A DNA stretch of 64,000 nucleotides from Flavobacterium aeripolare (lineage in GTDB: Bacteria; Bacteroidota; Bacteroidia; Flavobacteriales; Flavobacteriaceae). Below are positions 18,184 to 27,236 of the stretch, in pieces. Within the stretch, counting starts at the first letter, position 1; the number at the start of each line of letters is the position of its first letter. A model generated the notes under the pieces. It did no database searches. It was not told the DNA's origin and saw nothing but the letters and a program-made list of their open reading frames with translations. A program made the position numbers and the translations under genes. The DNA is taken from assembly GCF_013294025.1 (NCBI RefSeq), contig NZ_JABSNL010000002.1:372001-436000 (forward strand), written 5' to 3'.

Positions 18184-18509
18184 TTAATAAACCTGCTGAT
18201 GGCTTCTCTTTTAAAGGGGTTATCGTCGACGAAACCAAAACGAAAATTGGGAAGGATTTCTACGACTTATACTATTATAAATACAACGAATATAACATTA
18301 ATAGTACTAAAATTGTAACTATTAGTGAGGAGTTAAGCTTTGGTAGAAATACTAAAATTGTGATTAATATTGATAATAATGTGGTGTATGAATTTCTAGC
18401 TAGGCCTGATGAAGAATATATAGAAGCTATGGTGCAGTCCTCAGTTTATCAAACATATCAATATTTACGTCAGCTTGAAAACCAACTAAAATCTTTTACG
18501 CAATACTAA
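18171..18509 (+). CDS. csgE: CsgE, curli assembly factor, in the -1 frame after an A10 run and without its own start codon
   Basis: This stretch is not in the csgH-like frame. It translates to PADGFSFKGVIVDETKTKIG, then KDFYDLYYYKYN, TISEELSFGRNTKIVINID, NNVVYEFLARPDEEYIEAMV and a helix ending KSFTQY. It aligns by eye along most of E. coli CsgE (GHDFYQAFSEYW, NLTINERPSARWGSWITI, VIFQTFLFP). CsgE caps the CsgG pore and directs curlin subunits to it. The frame is open only from 18096 and has no ATG, GTG or TTG before the CsgE domain, so it needs a -1 shift at A18170-A18179. csgF follows 15 bases after the TAA at 18507-18509. Confidence 0.85.
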   Translation, partial: KKKVVNKPADGFSFKGVIVDETKTKIGKDFYDLYYYKYNEYNINSTKIVTISEELSFGRNTKIVINIDNNVVYEFLARPDEEYIEAMVQSSVYQTYQYLRQLENQLKSFTQY

Positions 18510-18524
18510 CCTAAACTTGAAGCT

Positions 18525-18923
18525 ATGAAGTTACTTCTACTTTTTGCATCGCTATTTATCAGCTCTTATTCTAGTGCCCAAGATCTAGTTTATAAACCTA
18601 AAAACCCTGCTTTTGGGGGCGATACGTTTAATTATCAATGGCTAGCTAGCTCTGCTGAATCGCAGAATAAATTTACTGCTAAGGAAGTTAAAACTGTAGA
18701 AAAAACAGAATTAGAGCAATTTAGAGATCAGTTAAATTCACAGCTTTTAGGACAAATATCAAGATCGTTATTTACACAACAATTTGGAACTGATGCATTA
18801 TCTGCGGGTAGTTACACCTTTGGTAGCTTAGCGGTCGAAATTTATCCGTCTTCTGGCGGACTAACAGTTGATATTTTAGATACTAAAACTGGAGAACAAA
18901 CTCAAGTAATCATTCCAAATTGA
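18525..18923 (+). CDS. csgF: CsgF, curli assembly factor
   Basis: This 132-residue protein has a signal peptide (to about YSSAQ, residue 19). The mature N-terminus DLVYKPKNPAFGGDTFN matches the CsgF hallmark that inserts into the CsgG constriction, and GSYTFGSLAVEIYPSSGG is also family text. CsgF couples secretion to nucleation at the outer surface. The length is normal (E. coli 138). csgG starts four bases after its stop, so they are translationally close. Confidence 0.93.
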   Translation: MKLLLLFASLFISSYSSAQDLVYKPKNPAFGGDTFNYQWLASSAESQNKFTAKEVKTVEKTELEQFRDQLNSQLLGQISRSLFTQQFGTDALSAGSYTFGSLAVEIYPSSGGLTVDILDTKTGEQTQVIIPN

Positions 18924-18927
18924 TATT

Positions 18928-20286
18928 ATGAAATTAAGACCCTACTTATTAATTCCTATCGCTTTTATACTAGTAAATTGTGGTGCGTATTATAACCAGC
19001 CTACCGGTATAGAGCGAGCGGCCATAGGTGAGTCTACTCCCGCTACAACCGTACTTAGTGAATTGCCTAAACCTGTAAAACAGGTAGTTGTAGGGGTGTA
19101 TAAATTTAGAGATCAAACTGGGCAATACAAAGCTTCTGAGAACGGGAGTAACTTTAGCACTGCTGTTACACAAGGAGCAACTTCTGTACTCATTAAGGCC
19201 TTGGAGGATTCTAATTGGTTCATTCCTATAGAGCGAGAAAATATTGGTAATCTATTACAAGAGCGCAATTTAATTAGGTCAACTAGAGAGGAATATACTC
19301 AGGGTGAAAAATCAACAGCCCCACAAATTACACCATTACTATATGCAGGTGTTTTATTAGAAGGAGGAATTATATCTTATGATTCTAATATTATCACGGG
19401 CGGTTTTGGAGCAAGATATTTTGGTACTGGAGGATCTATAAAATATAGACAAGATAGAATTACTATTTATCTTAGATTAGTGTCAACAGCAAATGGACAA
19501 ATACTGAAGTCAGTGTATATTTCAAAAACTATTTTATCGCAGGCAATTGATCAAAGCTTGTTTAAATATGTCAATTTTAAAAGATTACTTGAAGTTGAAA
19601 CAGGATATACAACAAATGAACCCGTACAAATGGCAGTCACAGAGGCAATAGAAAAAGCTGTTGCCACACTTGTTATAGAGGGTATAAAAAAAGATATATG
19701 GCAAGCAAACGCTCCTAAGCAAACGGTTGATGCTATAATAGCAGACTATGATTTAGAAAATAAAGAAGCGAGCAATACCGCAATTTATGCTCGTGAATTA
19801 AAAGACCGTAGAACTCGTTTTGCTATGGAATTATCTGGTGGGGCTACGTTAATGGATGGTGATTATCCTAGTGCATCTTTACAACCCATGGCTCGTGGTG
19901 CTGTAAAATATTTAATTACACCTTCTTTAAGTTTGAGTGCCTCTGCAAACGTTATTAAATTGGCTAACAAAGGCTACTTTAATGGAGGCTATACAACTCT
20001 CGATTTAAATGCCGAGTGGATGTTACTCCCTAAAGATCGATTTAGCCCATACGTTTTTGCAGGTACCGGTTTTGGATTCAATAAAAATGTAGAAAATACA
20101 CATTTAAAAGTGCAATTTGGAGCTGGTCTAGAATATCTGGTTTCAGATAATATAGGAATTAAATTATATGGTGAACAAAATGTAAATTTTAGCGACAATA
20201 TAGATTATTTAGAACGAGGAGTGCGGGACGATTATTATTATCGCTTTGGTTTGGGTTTAACTTACTATTTCCCCAATAGAAAATAA
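18928..20286 (+). CDS. csgG: CsgG, curli secretion pore, with a C-terminal beta-barrel extension
   Basis: This 452-residue outer-membrane lipoprotein has lipobox VNC (C18). Residues about 45-270 are the CsgG domain, with VVVGVYKFRDQTGQYK, SNWFIPIERENIGNLLQERN, LLEGGIISYDSN and RTYYLR-like strands forming the pore. E. coli CsgG ends near 277. Here a further 160 residues (from about RTRFAMELSGGA to YYFPNRK) read as an eight-stranded OmpA-like outer-membrane barrel, a form seen in Bacteroidetes CsgG. The extension may anchor or stabilise the pore. It is the last certain gene of the secretion set. Confidence 0.93.
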   Translation: MKLRPYLLIPIAFILVNCGAYYNQPTGIERAAIGESTPATTVLSELPKPVKQVVVGVYKFRDQTGQYKASENGSNFSTAVTQGATSVLIKALEDSNWFIPIERENIGNLLQERNLIRSTREEYTQGEKSTAPQITPLLYAGVLLEGGIISYDSNIITGGFGARYFGTGGSIKYRQDRITIYLRLVSTANGQILKSVYISKTILSQAIDQSLFKYVNFKRLLEVETGYTTNEPVQMAVTEAIEKAVATLVIEGIKKDIWQANAPKQTVDAIIADYDLENKEASNTAIYARELKDRRTRFAMELSGGATLMDGDYPSASLQPMARGAVKYLITPSLSLSASANVIKLANKGYFNGGYTTLDLNAEWMLLPKDRFSPYVFAGTGFGFNKNVENTHLKVQFGAGLEYLVSDNIGIKLYGEQNVNFSDNIDYLERGVRDDYYYRFGLGLTYYFPNRK

Positions 20287-20356
20287 TAGGCAACTAAATT
20301 GAATCGCTTCACTTAATTAAAAGCTACTTATTACAACCAATCTAAAATGTACGATA

Positions 20357-21850
20357 ATGAAAAATATATATATTAAAATTAGCTGTCTAATGTTGCTTTT
20401 ACTCTGCGCGTGCAGTGAAGAGAAGTTTGCTGGTGAAACTTTTGGTAGTATCGAAGGTAAAGTGGTGAGTGCAGTTGATTTTAAACCATTAGCTAATGTA
20501 AAGGTTTTTTCAAGCCCTAATTCAAGCATTGTTTTTACAGATGAGGAAGGTAAATTCTCTATTCCAAGTGTAAAAACAGGTGATTACTCCTTTGAAGCTC
20601 AAAAAGAGGGTTATGTGTCAAAGTTTGAAGCAGCTACAATTAACGAAGATAAAGCAACTACCGTTGTGTTCGAATTAAAATTATCTACTTCTAATAACAA
20701 AGCACCAGCAACTCCCGTTCTAGTTTCTCCTGCAGATAACGCTACAAATCAGCCTTTAGAACTTGCGCTAAGCTGGACAGCTACAGACCCAGAAAAAGAT
20801 GCTCTTAGTTATACTATTACACTTAGAAAAGAGAGCGGTACTGATGTTGTTACTTTTAAGGACATAACTGCAATGAATTATACGGTGAAAGAATTAGCTT
20901 ATAGTACTAAGTATATTTGGCAAGTTGCTGCTTCTGATGGAATTAACCAACCCGTATTAAGTGCAGTTGGTTCTTTTACAACGATGCCATTTGGTAATTC
21001 CAGGTTTTTATTTGTTCGAAAAATAAATGACAATAATGTAATTTTTGCTGGAAATGAATCAGCTGCCGAAGTACAAATCACTAATTCAAGTACAAATAGC
21101 TGGAGGCCTCGAAAAAATAATGCTGCTGCTAAGGTTGCTTTCATACGATCAAGCGGGGCTCAAAACCATATTTACACGATGAATCCAGACGGTACAGGAG
21201 TATTTAAGGTAACAGCTGCAGTTCCGATCGCAGGATTTAATTCTGATTTTATTAATTTTTCATGGAATAGTTCGGGGAGCCAGATTATCTATCCTTATTT
21301 TGATAAGTTGTATCGCATTAATAAAGATGGTAGTGGCTTAACTAAAATCTATGAAACGCCAGATGGTAAATTTATTTCAGAGTGTGACTGGAGCAAAGAT
21401 GGTACAAAAATTGCTTTGAAAACAAATGATGCTAATGGGTACAATGTAGCACTTTATGTCATAAATATGGGAGGCACAGTGCTCAACCAGATTGCTAGTG
21501 GTGATACTGGAGCAGCAGGAGGACTCGATTTTTCAGTAGATGGAAAAACTATTATTTACACTAAGGATGCTTCAGGGTATGAGGGAGGATCTTACCGCCA
21601 GTTAGATACTCGTGTTTATCAGTATGATTTGAACTCGCGTGTCGTTTCACTAATTGTAAGTGACAAGCCTTCTGGTACACTTGACTTAGATGTGCGGTAT
21701 TCCCCTAACGAGGCCGAATTATTATTTACAAATACATCAAATGATGGTTTGTCTATTAAAAATATCATTCGTTACACACCATCTTCTGAAAGCTCTGGTG
21801 CCTTAAGAACCATTCTGTTTGCCAATGCTAGTATGCCAGATTGGGAATAG
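20357..21850 (+). CDS. lipoprotein with carboxypeptidase-regulatory-like, fibronectin-like and beta-propeller domains
   Basis: The protein has 497 residues with a lipoprotein signal (cysteine 19, LCACS). Residues about 30-110 form a carboxypeptidase-regulatory-like fold (GSIEGKVVSAVDFKPLANV). Residues about 115-210 resemble a fibronectin type III domain (ATPVLVSPADNATNQP). From about 215 to the end come TolB/WD40-like propeller blades (IYTMNPDGTGVFKV, SWNSSGSQIIYP, SKDGTKIALK, SVDGKTIIYT). It lies 70 bases behind csgG on the same strand and before a terminator, so it probably belongs to the curli transcript. A surface scaffold or fibre-binding role is inferred from location only. Confidence 0.82.
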   Translation: MKNIYIKISCLMLLLLCACSEEKFAGETFGSIEGKVVSAVDFKPLANVKVFSSPNSSIVFTDEEGKFSIPSVKTGDYSFEAQKEGYVSKFEAATINEDKATTVVFELKLSTSNNKAPATPVLVSPADNATNQPLELALSWTATDPEKDALSYTITLRKESGTDVVTFKDITAMNYTVKELAYSTKYIWQVAASDGINQPVLSAVGSFTTMPFGNSRFLFVRKINDNNVIFAGNESAAEVQITNSSTNSWRPRKNNAAAKVAFIRSSGAQNHIYTMNPDGTGVFKVTAAVPIAGFNSDFINFSWNSSGSQIIYPYFDKLYRINKDGSGLTKIYETPDGKFISECDWSKDGTKIALKTNDANGYNVALYVINMGGTVLNQIASGDTGAAGGLDFSVDGKTIIYTKDASGYEGGSYRQLDTRVYQYDLNSRVVSLIVSDKPSGTLDLDVRYSPNEAELLFTNTSNDGLSIKNIIRYTPSSESSGALRTILFANASMPDWE

Positions 21851-21868
21851 TTTATATATTTAGTAGTT

Positions 21869-21904
21869 AAAAAACGCTTATCAATTTGATAGGCGTTTTT
21901 GGTT
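21869..21904 (+). terminator. terminator at the end of the curli cluster
   Basis: AAAACGC/GCGTTTT and TATCA/TGATA arms joined through one T-G pair form a 13-bp stem with an ATT loop, followed by five T. Confidence 0.82.
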
Positions 21905-21979
21905 TTTTCATGCTTTAAAACTGTTCAACAATTGCTAATTCTTACTCTTTTACAATACATAAAACCCAAAAAAAATATT

Positions 21980-21987
21980 TACCTTTG
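21980..21987 (+). promoter_or_regulatory. -7 box (TACCTTTG) of purM
   Basis: A perfect TAnnTTTG 46 bases before the purM ATG. No -33 element at the right distance was found. Confidence 0.5.
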
Positions 21988-22033
21988 CTGGAACAACTTA
22001 GTTGCGACTTTGCAACTTACACAACTACACTAA

Positions 22034-23212
22034 ATGAGTTCAGATACTTCAAAAAGATATGCACAACGTGGTGTTTCGGCGTCAAAAGAAGATGTGCATA
22101 ATGCTATTAAAAACATTGATAAAGGTTTATTCCCTCAAGCATTTTGTAAAATTGTTCCAGATTATTTAACGCAAGATGAAGACTATTGTTTGATCATGCA
22201 TGCTGATGGAGCGGGAACAAAGTCGTCCCTTGCTTACATGTATTGGAAAGAAACAGAAGATATTTCTGTTTGGAAAGGAATTGCTCAAGATGCTTTAATA
22301 ATGAATATCGATGATTTATTGTGTGTAGGAGCGACAGATAATATTTTACTTTCTTCAACTATTGGGAGGAATAAAAACTTGATTCCGGGTGAAGTTTTAT
22401 CGGCGATTATTAATGGAACAGAGGAGTTGATTAAAGAACTAGACTCTTTTGGAGTAACCATACATTCTACAGGTGGTGAAACAGCTGATGTGGGTGATAT
22501 CGTGCGTACAATCATAGTAGATTCTACTGTAACGGCGCGCATGAAACGTTCAAAAGTGATTGACAATGCTAATATAAAAGCGGGTGATGTTATTGTAGGA
22601 ATGGCTTCCTTTGGTCAAGCGACTTATGAGAAAAGTTACAATGGTGGTATGGGAAGTAACGGACTTACATCTGCACGTCACGATGTATTCGAAAAGTACC
22701 TAGCGACTAAATATCCTGAAAGTTTTGACGCTGCAGTTCCAGAAGATTTGATTTACTCTGGTCAAGTGAAGCTCACAGATTCAGTAGAAAATTCTCCTAT
22801 AGATGCAGGACAGCTAGTGCTTTCTCCTACAAGAACCTATGCGCCTATTATCAAGAAAATTTTAGACAAATACTCGTCTAACGAGATTCACGGAATGGTA
22901 CATTGCAGTGGAGGAGCACAAACTAAAATTTTACATTTTGTAAATAAGCTACATATTATAAAAGACAACTTATTTCCAGTTCCACCGCTGTTTAAATTGA
23001 TACAAGAGCAATCTAAAACTGACTGGAAAGAAATGTACCAAGTATTTAACTGCGGGCACCGTATGGAAATATACGTTCCAGAGGCTGTTGCGCAAGATAT
23101 TATTGCTATTTCTAAATCATTCAACGTTGATGCTCAAATCGTAGGTAGAGTCGAAGCTGCTGATGACAAAAAATTGACAATCAGTAGTGAATACGGAATA
23201 TTCGAATATTAA
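22034..23212 (+). CDS. purM: phosphoribosylformylglycinamidine cyclo-ligase (AIR synthetase)
   Basis: This 392-residue cytosolic enzyme closes the imidazole ring in purine synthesis, making AIR from FGAM with ATP. The text is that of the PurM/SelD ATP-binding fold: KRYAQRGVSASKEDV, LIMHADGAGTKSS, ALIMNIDDLLCVGA, STGGETADVGD and MVHCSGGAQTK. The length matches the Bacteroidetes form, longer than the E. coli protein (345). Two small unknown genes follow on the same strand. Confidence 0.92.
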   Translation: MSSDTSKRYAQRGVSASKEDVHNAIKNIDKGLFPQAFCKIVPDYLTQDEDYCLIMHADGAGTKSSLAYMYWKETEDISVWKGIAQDALIMNIDDLLCVGATDNILLSSTIGRNKNLIPGEVLSAIINGTEELIKELDSFGVTIHSTGGETADVGDIVRTIIVDSTVTARMKRSKVIDNANIKAGDVIVGMASFGQATYEKSYNGGMGSNGLTSARHDVFEKYLATKYPESFDAAVPEDLIYSGQVKLTDSVENSPIDAGQLVLSPTRTYAPIIKKILDKYSSNEIHGMVHCSGGAQTKILHFVNKLHIIKDNLFPVPPLFKLIQEQSKTDWKEMYQVFNCGHRMEIYVPEAVAQDIIAISKSFNVDAQIVGRVEAADDKKLTISSEYGIFEY

Positions 23213-23280
23213 ACAATTCTCTAGCGATACGAAAGGATAGATTTTAATCTCTCCATTTTTTAATCTTTCAATTTAATAAA

Positions 23281-23640
23281 ATGTACGAATTAGTTTTTTG
23301 GAAATATCTAGAAGAAGTATACTTAAATCATCACGAGATTTATGAATATATTTCTGAAGAACAAGAGAATATCGAAGGTCTTGAAGCACTCCCTGTTCAA
23401 GTAATTTTGAATAGAATAGCATCAGTATTCTCAAAATGGGAAAAAGTAGATGATAAAAGCTGGAAGAACAGTAATGGAGTAGGAGCTTTTCAAGTGCGTA
23501 CGACAGCTCAAAGTATAAAGATTGATTGCTACGGTACACAAGGTACTACCATGGATAAATTAGTAAGTGTAATGGAAGAATTTAAATGCCCATTGTACGA
23601 TCCACAAGTTCCTGAGCGTTATGATGAAATGAGTGAGTAA
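23281..23640 (+). CDS. small conserved-looking cytosolic protein, function unknown
   Basis: I cannot name this 119-residue acidic protein. It has no signal peptide or membrane segment. An N-terminal helical part (YELVFWKYLEEVYLNHHEI) is followed by a predicted alpha/beta part (GAFQVRTTAQSIKIDCYG) and the C-terminus KCPLYDPQVPERYDEMSE. Codon use looks normal for the window. It lies 68 bases behind purM and 36 before another unknown gene in the same direction, so the three may share a transcript. Confidence 0.75.
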   Translation: MYELVFWKYLEEVYLNHHEIYEYISEEQENIEGLEALPVQVILNRIASVFSKWEKVDDKSWKNSNGVGAFQVRTTAQSIKIDCYGTQGTTMDKLVSVMEEFKCPLYDPQVPERYDEMSE

Positions 23641-23676
23641 TAGCAACTAGCTTCAAATAAAGAATAAATAAAAAAG

Positions 23677-24117
23677 ATGAAAATAAATTTAAAAAGCGGA
23701 ATTGATAAGCTCATTTTCGGGATGAAACAAAATGATGTAATTGCTGTTTATGGTAAGCCAGACAGAAATTACAAGGACGAAGATGATAATGTTATTTTTG
23801 CTTATAATGCGCACAAGGTCCGTTTAACTTTTTATCAAGAGGAAGATTTAAAATTAGGATACCTTGTTGCATCTAGCGCTGATTTAGAGTTATTTGAAAA
23901 TAAAATTATAGGTAGAGAAATCAAAGATGTAAAGAAAGATTTATCGCGTAAAGGAATTGCAAAATTCACACAAGAAGAGTTTGATACATTTGAAAACTAT
24001 TTCAATGAAGACAACTGGATTATCATGCAAACAGAGTTTGAAGAGGTTGTAAAGTTTGAAATAGGTGCAATTATCAATGATAAAGATGAGTTTGACTGGA
24101 AGTTTGGTAAAAAATAA
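23677..24117 (+). CDS. small cytosolic protein, function unknown
   Basis: This 146-residue acidic protein has no signal peptide. The start GIDKLIFGMKQNDVIAVYGK and a following beta-hairpin recall the general helix-strand layout of BamE/SmpA-like domains, but the sequence is too far off to claim membership. The C-terminus EFDWKFGKK is charged. It is the last gene before a bidirectional terminator, downstream of purM and another unknown small gene. Confidence 0.75.
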   Translation: MKINLKSGIDKLIFGMKQNDVIAVYGKPDRNYKDEDDNVIFAYNAHKVRLTFYQEEDLKLGYLVASSADLELFENKIIGREIKDVKKDLSRKGIAKFTQEEFDTFENYFNEDNWIIMQTEFEEVVKFEIGAIINDKDEFDWKFGKK

Positions 24118-24154
24118 TTTTCCGTTCACTTAGTGTGCTAACTGCCATAAAATT

Positions 24155-24191
24155 AAAAAACCCGATAGGTACGTGTACTTATCGGGTTTTT
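24155..24191. terminator. bidirectional terminator
   Basis: AAAACCCGATAGGTAC with GTACTTATCGGGTTTT form a long stem with one G-T pair and a two-base loop. A run left, T run right. It separates the purM group from the leftward isomerase operon. Confidence 0.9.
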
Positions 24192-24213
24192 AATTGCTTT
24201 GTATGAATTAGTT

Positions 24214-25401
24214 TTATTGCTTTTCAAACATTTCTAGTTCAAAAATTAAATCGGTATTAGCAGGTATTACATCGCCAGCGCCCTTTGCTCCGTAAGCTAA
24301 ATTAGCTGGGATGAATGCAACCATTTTATCGCCGTAACTCATTAAGCTTAATGCTTCCATAAAGCCAGGAATCATACCGTCTTTACGTCCGGCTTGAAAA
24401 GGTATTGGTCTGTATCCGTTACCTGCAGCTCTTCTCTCGTCAAATTTCCCATAGTCTTTATTTACTTCTTCGTAACTGCTGTCAAATAAATTCCCATCAG
24501 CGAAGTATCCTGCATAGTGAAAATAAAATGTTGATCCATCAACCGGTTTTACAGCAGTTCCTTTCTTAATTATTTTGTAAGCAAAACCAGAAACTGTTGT
24601 TGTAGCAGTAGCTTTAAGAGTGCTAAAGTAAGCTGCTTTGTCTACAATCATTACTTTACGTGCGGCTACTTTTTCTTCCTTGATTTTAATAAGCGCTTGT
24701 TTTTTTTCTTCGTCTATTATAGCTTGTTTTCTCGCGTCTTCTTCTTTATTATTGAAGTAGTAAGCAAAAACTTTGTCGGCTTTAAATTTCTTTGCTGCTT
24801 TTCCTGTACGAGTAATTGTTACTTTATTCATGACATCATCTTGAGCAATAGCATTTACTACATCCATACCACTTACCACATGACCAAAGATGGTATGCTT
24901 GCCGTTAAGCCATGGTGTTTCTTTATGGGTGATAAATATTTGACTAGAGTTAGTAGCGGGACCAGAGTTAGCCATAGCCAAAATTCCTGCTTTGTCAAAC
25001 TTAGCGTCGCCAAATTCATCTTTAAAACTATATCCTGAACCACCACTACCAGTACCTTGAGGATCACCAGTTTGAATCATAAAGTCTTTTATCACTCGGT
25101 GAAATTTTAAACCATCATAAAATGGTTTTTTAAGAAGTGATTGATCAGTAACAAATTTATTTTTACCCTCAGCAAGTGAGACGAAATTTGCGGTAGTCAC
25201 TGGTGCGTTTTCATAGTCTAACGATACAACTATATCTCCCTTGTTTGTTGAGATAGTAGCATAAAGGCCGTCAGTTTTTTTTAATGAAAAAGGAGTTGCT
25301 ACTGCCGTACTTTCGGTTACTGTTGTGGATGCTTTTTTAACTGTTTGTGCTTGTAAATTGATTATTCCAAATAATACAAGACCTAAAATTCTTAATTTCA
25401 T
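24214..25401 (-). CDS. periplasmic peptidyl-prolyl isomerase, cyclophilin-FKBP fusion
   Basis: The protein has 395 residues and a signal peptide ending near LQAQ (residue 19), with no lipobox. A cyclophilin domain (about 45-200: [52 protein letters not shown]) is joined by a charged helical linker (about 215-260) to an FKBP domain (about 275-395: [46 protein letters not shown]). Both should catalyse proline cis-trans isomerisation for exported proteins. It is the last gene of an operon with a lipoprotein paralogue and gldI. Confidence 0.92.
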   Translation of the reverse strand: MKLRILGLVLFGIINLQAQTVKKASTTVTESTAVATPFSLKKTDGLYATISTNKGDIVVSLDYENAPVTTANFVSLAEGKNKFVTDQSLLKKPFYDGLKFHRVIKDFMIQTGDPQGTGSGGSGYSFKDEFGDAKFDKAGILAMANSGPATNSSQIFITHKETPWLNGKHTIFGHVVSGMDVVNAIAQDDVMNKVTITRTGKAAKKFKADKVFAYYFNNKEEDARKQAIIDEEKKQALIKIKEEKVAARKVMIVDKAAYFSTLKATATTTVSGFAYKIIKKGTAVKPVDGSTFYFHYAGYFADGNLFDSSYEEVNKDYGKFDERRAAGNGYRPIPFQAGRKDGMIPGFMEALSLMSYGDKMVAFIPANLAYGAKGAGDVIPANTDLIFELEMFEKQ

Positions 25402-25436
25402 TGCTATTGGTATATTGATAAAACGTAGTTGTAACT

Positions 25437-26561
25437 TTATTGTGGAGTGGCCTCCATTAATTCAATTTCGAAAATAATATTAGCATTCGGTGGAATTACG
25501 TTTCCTGCACCTCCTGCACCGTAAGCGAGATGTGATGGAATAAATAAAATTGCTTTTTCTCCATATGATAACTTCTCTAGTCCCTCGATGAAACCAGGAA
25601 TCATACCTTCCTTACGACCTGCTTGAAACGGTATTGGTTGGTACCCATTTTGATCAGCTCTATTTTGATCAAATTTTCCAAAGGTAGCCGCAACATTTTC
25701 GATACTACTATCAAATAATTGTCCGTCTTCTAGAAAACCAGCATAATGAATGAATACTTGCGTTCCCTTTGTAGGTTTCTTGTTTGTTGTTTTCTTTGTG
25801 ATTACATATTTTAAACCAGTTGAAGTTCTAGTTACTTTACTTTTTAAAGCGTTAAAGTATTTCACTTTATCCTCACGTACATCTTTATACTTTTCATCAT
25901 ATTCCTTTTTCTCTGCAGCTTCTTGTGCGAGGATCTTTTTTTGCTTTTCAGATTCTACTGAGAAATAATTGAAGAATGTTTTTGCAGCGTCAAACTTTTT
26001 TGCAGCTTCACCATTTCTAATTATGGTTACTTTATTCAAATAGTCGTTTTGCTGAATTTTATTGACAACCTCCATACCATTTTCTACAACATGTCCAAAA
26101 ATGGTGTGTTTACCATCTAACCATGGTGTTGCTACATGCGTAATAAAAAATTGACTACTATTAGTTGCAGGTCCGTTGTTTGCCATCGCTAGCACACCAC
26201 CTTTTTCAAAACGTAAATCAGAGAATTCATCCTTAAATTTATAACCGCCATCTCCTGATCCTGTCCCTAGCGGATCTCCTGTTTGAATCATGAAGTCATT
26301 TATAACACGGTGAAATTTTAAACCATCATAAAATGGTCTACCCTTTAGGTTATTGTTTGTTACAAAATCATTCTTACCTTCGGCCAGCGTTACAAAATTA
26401 GCCACTGTTATAGGTGCTTTTTTATAATCTAAGGCTACTATAATTTCCCCTTTACTAGTTTCTAATTTGGCGTACAAACCATCAGGAAGGTTGCTATTGT
26501 CTTCCTTACATGATGATAAAGCAATAATTGCTAGCAGTACAAATAGTATCTTTTTTTTCAT
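25437..26561 (-). CDS. lipoprotein peptidyl-prolyl isomerase, cyclophilin-FKBP fusion (paralogue of the next gene)
   Basis: This 374-residue protein has lipobox LSSC (C18) and the same plan as the isomerase 36 bases downstream: cyclophilin domain ([40 protein letters not shown]), charged linker, then FKBP domain ([44 protein letters not shown]). Close similarity over the full length shows a tandem duplication. This copy is membrane-anchored and the other is not. The operon with gldI suggests help in folding outer-membrane or gliding-machine proteins. Confidence 0.92.
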   Translation of the reverse strand: MKKKILFVLLAIIALSSCKEDNSNLPDGLYAKLETSKGEIIVALDYKKAPITVANFVTLAEGKNDFVTNNNLKGRPFYDGLKFHRVINDFMIQTGDPLGTGSGDGGYKFKDEFSDLRFEKGGVLAMANNGPATNSSQFFITHVATPWLDGKHTIFGHVVENGMEVVNKIQQNDYLNKVTIIRNGEAAKKFDAAKTFFNYFSVESEKQKKILAQEAAEKKEYDEKYKDVREDKVKYFNALKSKVTRTSTGLKYVITKKTTNKKPTKGTQVFIHYAGFLEDGQLFDSSIENVAATFGKFDQNRADQNGYQPIPFQAGRKEGMIPGFIEGLEKLSYGEKAILFIPSHLAYGAGGAGNVIPPNANIIFEIELMEATPQ

Positions 26562-26576
26562 ATCAATAATATTAAC

Positions 26577-27233
26577 TTAATTAATGGTGTCTCTTGCAGT
26601 AGTTGCACTTTTCTTAGGAACCACATTTTCTACTTTTTGTGTTGAAGCAGCTGGTGTTATTGCTACTTTGCTTTTTTCATAAGCTGCCTCTGGCATAAAA
26701 TCATTCAAGGTAACTGTTACTTGTAAGGGTACATTAGGACCTATCTTTTTATTGTCACCATGGTAACCGTAAGCAATGTGTGAAGGGAATAAGAATTTTA
26801 CTTTTTCACCTTTATGCATTAATTTAATTGCGTCTCTCAACCCCATCATGATCTCTTGCTTATCTACAAAATAAACTTGAGGCCTAACTTCGAGTTCATT
26901 ATAAATAATGTTTCCCTTGAGATCTTTTACTTCATAAGTAAATAGGGCTACATCACCTCTTTTAGGTCTGAGCGTATCATTAGAGTTTGCTGTTTCATAC
27001 GCATACCAATATCCTTTTGCTGAGGCAGTATATTTTTTTGTAGCGTTATTCTTGATGATTCCCTTTATAACATCTTCCTCTGTAGCAACTAGCTTTTTAT
27101 TGCGTTCTATGGATTTCTTCATGAATGATCCTGAACTTTGAGATAAAGGTCTGCGTGCTTCTTGTTGTTGCTTGCAACCACTAACTGCTAGTGCAGCAAA
27201 AGTGAGTACTACTATTGATTGCCTCATTTTCAT
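26577..27233 (-). CDS. gldI: gliding-motility lipoprotein GldI, FKBP-type isomerase
   Basis: The protein has 218 residues with lipobox VSGC (C20). After a Ser/Gln-rich linker comes an FKBP-type domain (about 85-190: RGDVALFTYEVKDLKG, VYFVDKQEIMMGLRDAI, FLFPSHIAYGYHGDNKKIGP). This layout and the C-terminal Ala/Thr-rich tail fit GldI, required for gliding in F. johnsoniae, where gliding depends on the type IX secretion system. The start lies three bases behind the nrnA-like gene, so translation is probably coupled. Confidence 0.85.
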   Translation of the reverse strand: MKMRQSIVVLTFAALAVSGCKQQQEARRPLSQSSGSFMKKSIERNKKLVATEEDVIKGIIKNNATKKYTASAKGYWYAYETANSNDTLRPKRGDVALFTYEVKDLKGNIIYNELEVRPQVYFVDKQEIMMGLRDAIKLMHKGEKVKFLFPSHIAYGYHGDNKKIGPNVPLQVTVTLNDFMPEAAYEKSKVAITPAASTQKVENVVPKKSATTARDTIN

Positions 27234-27236
27234 TAT

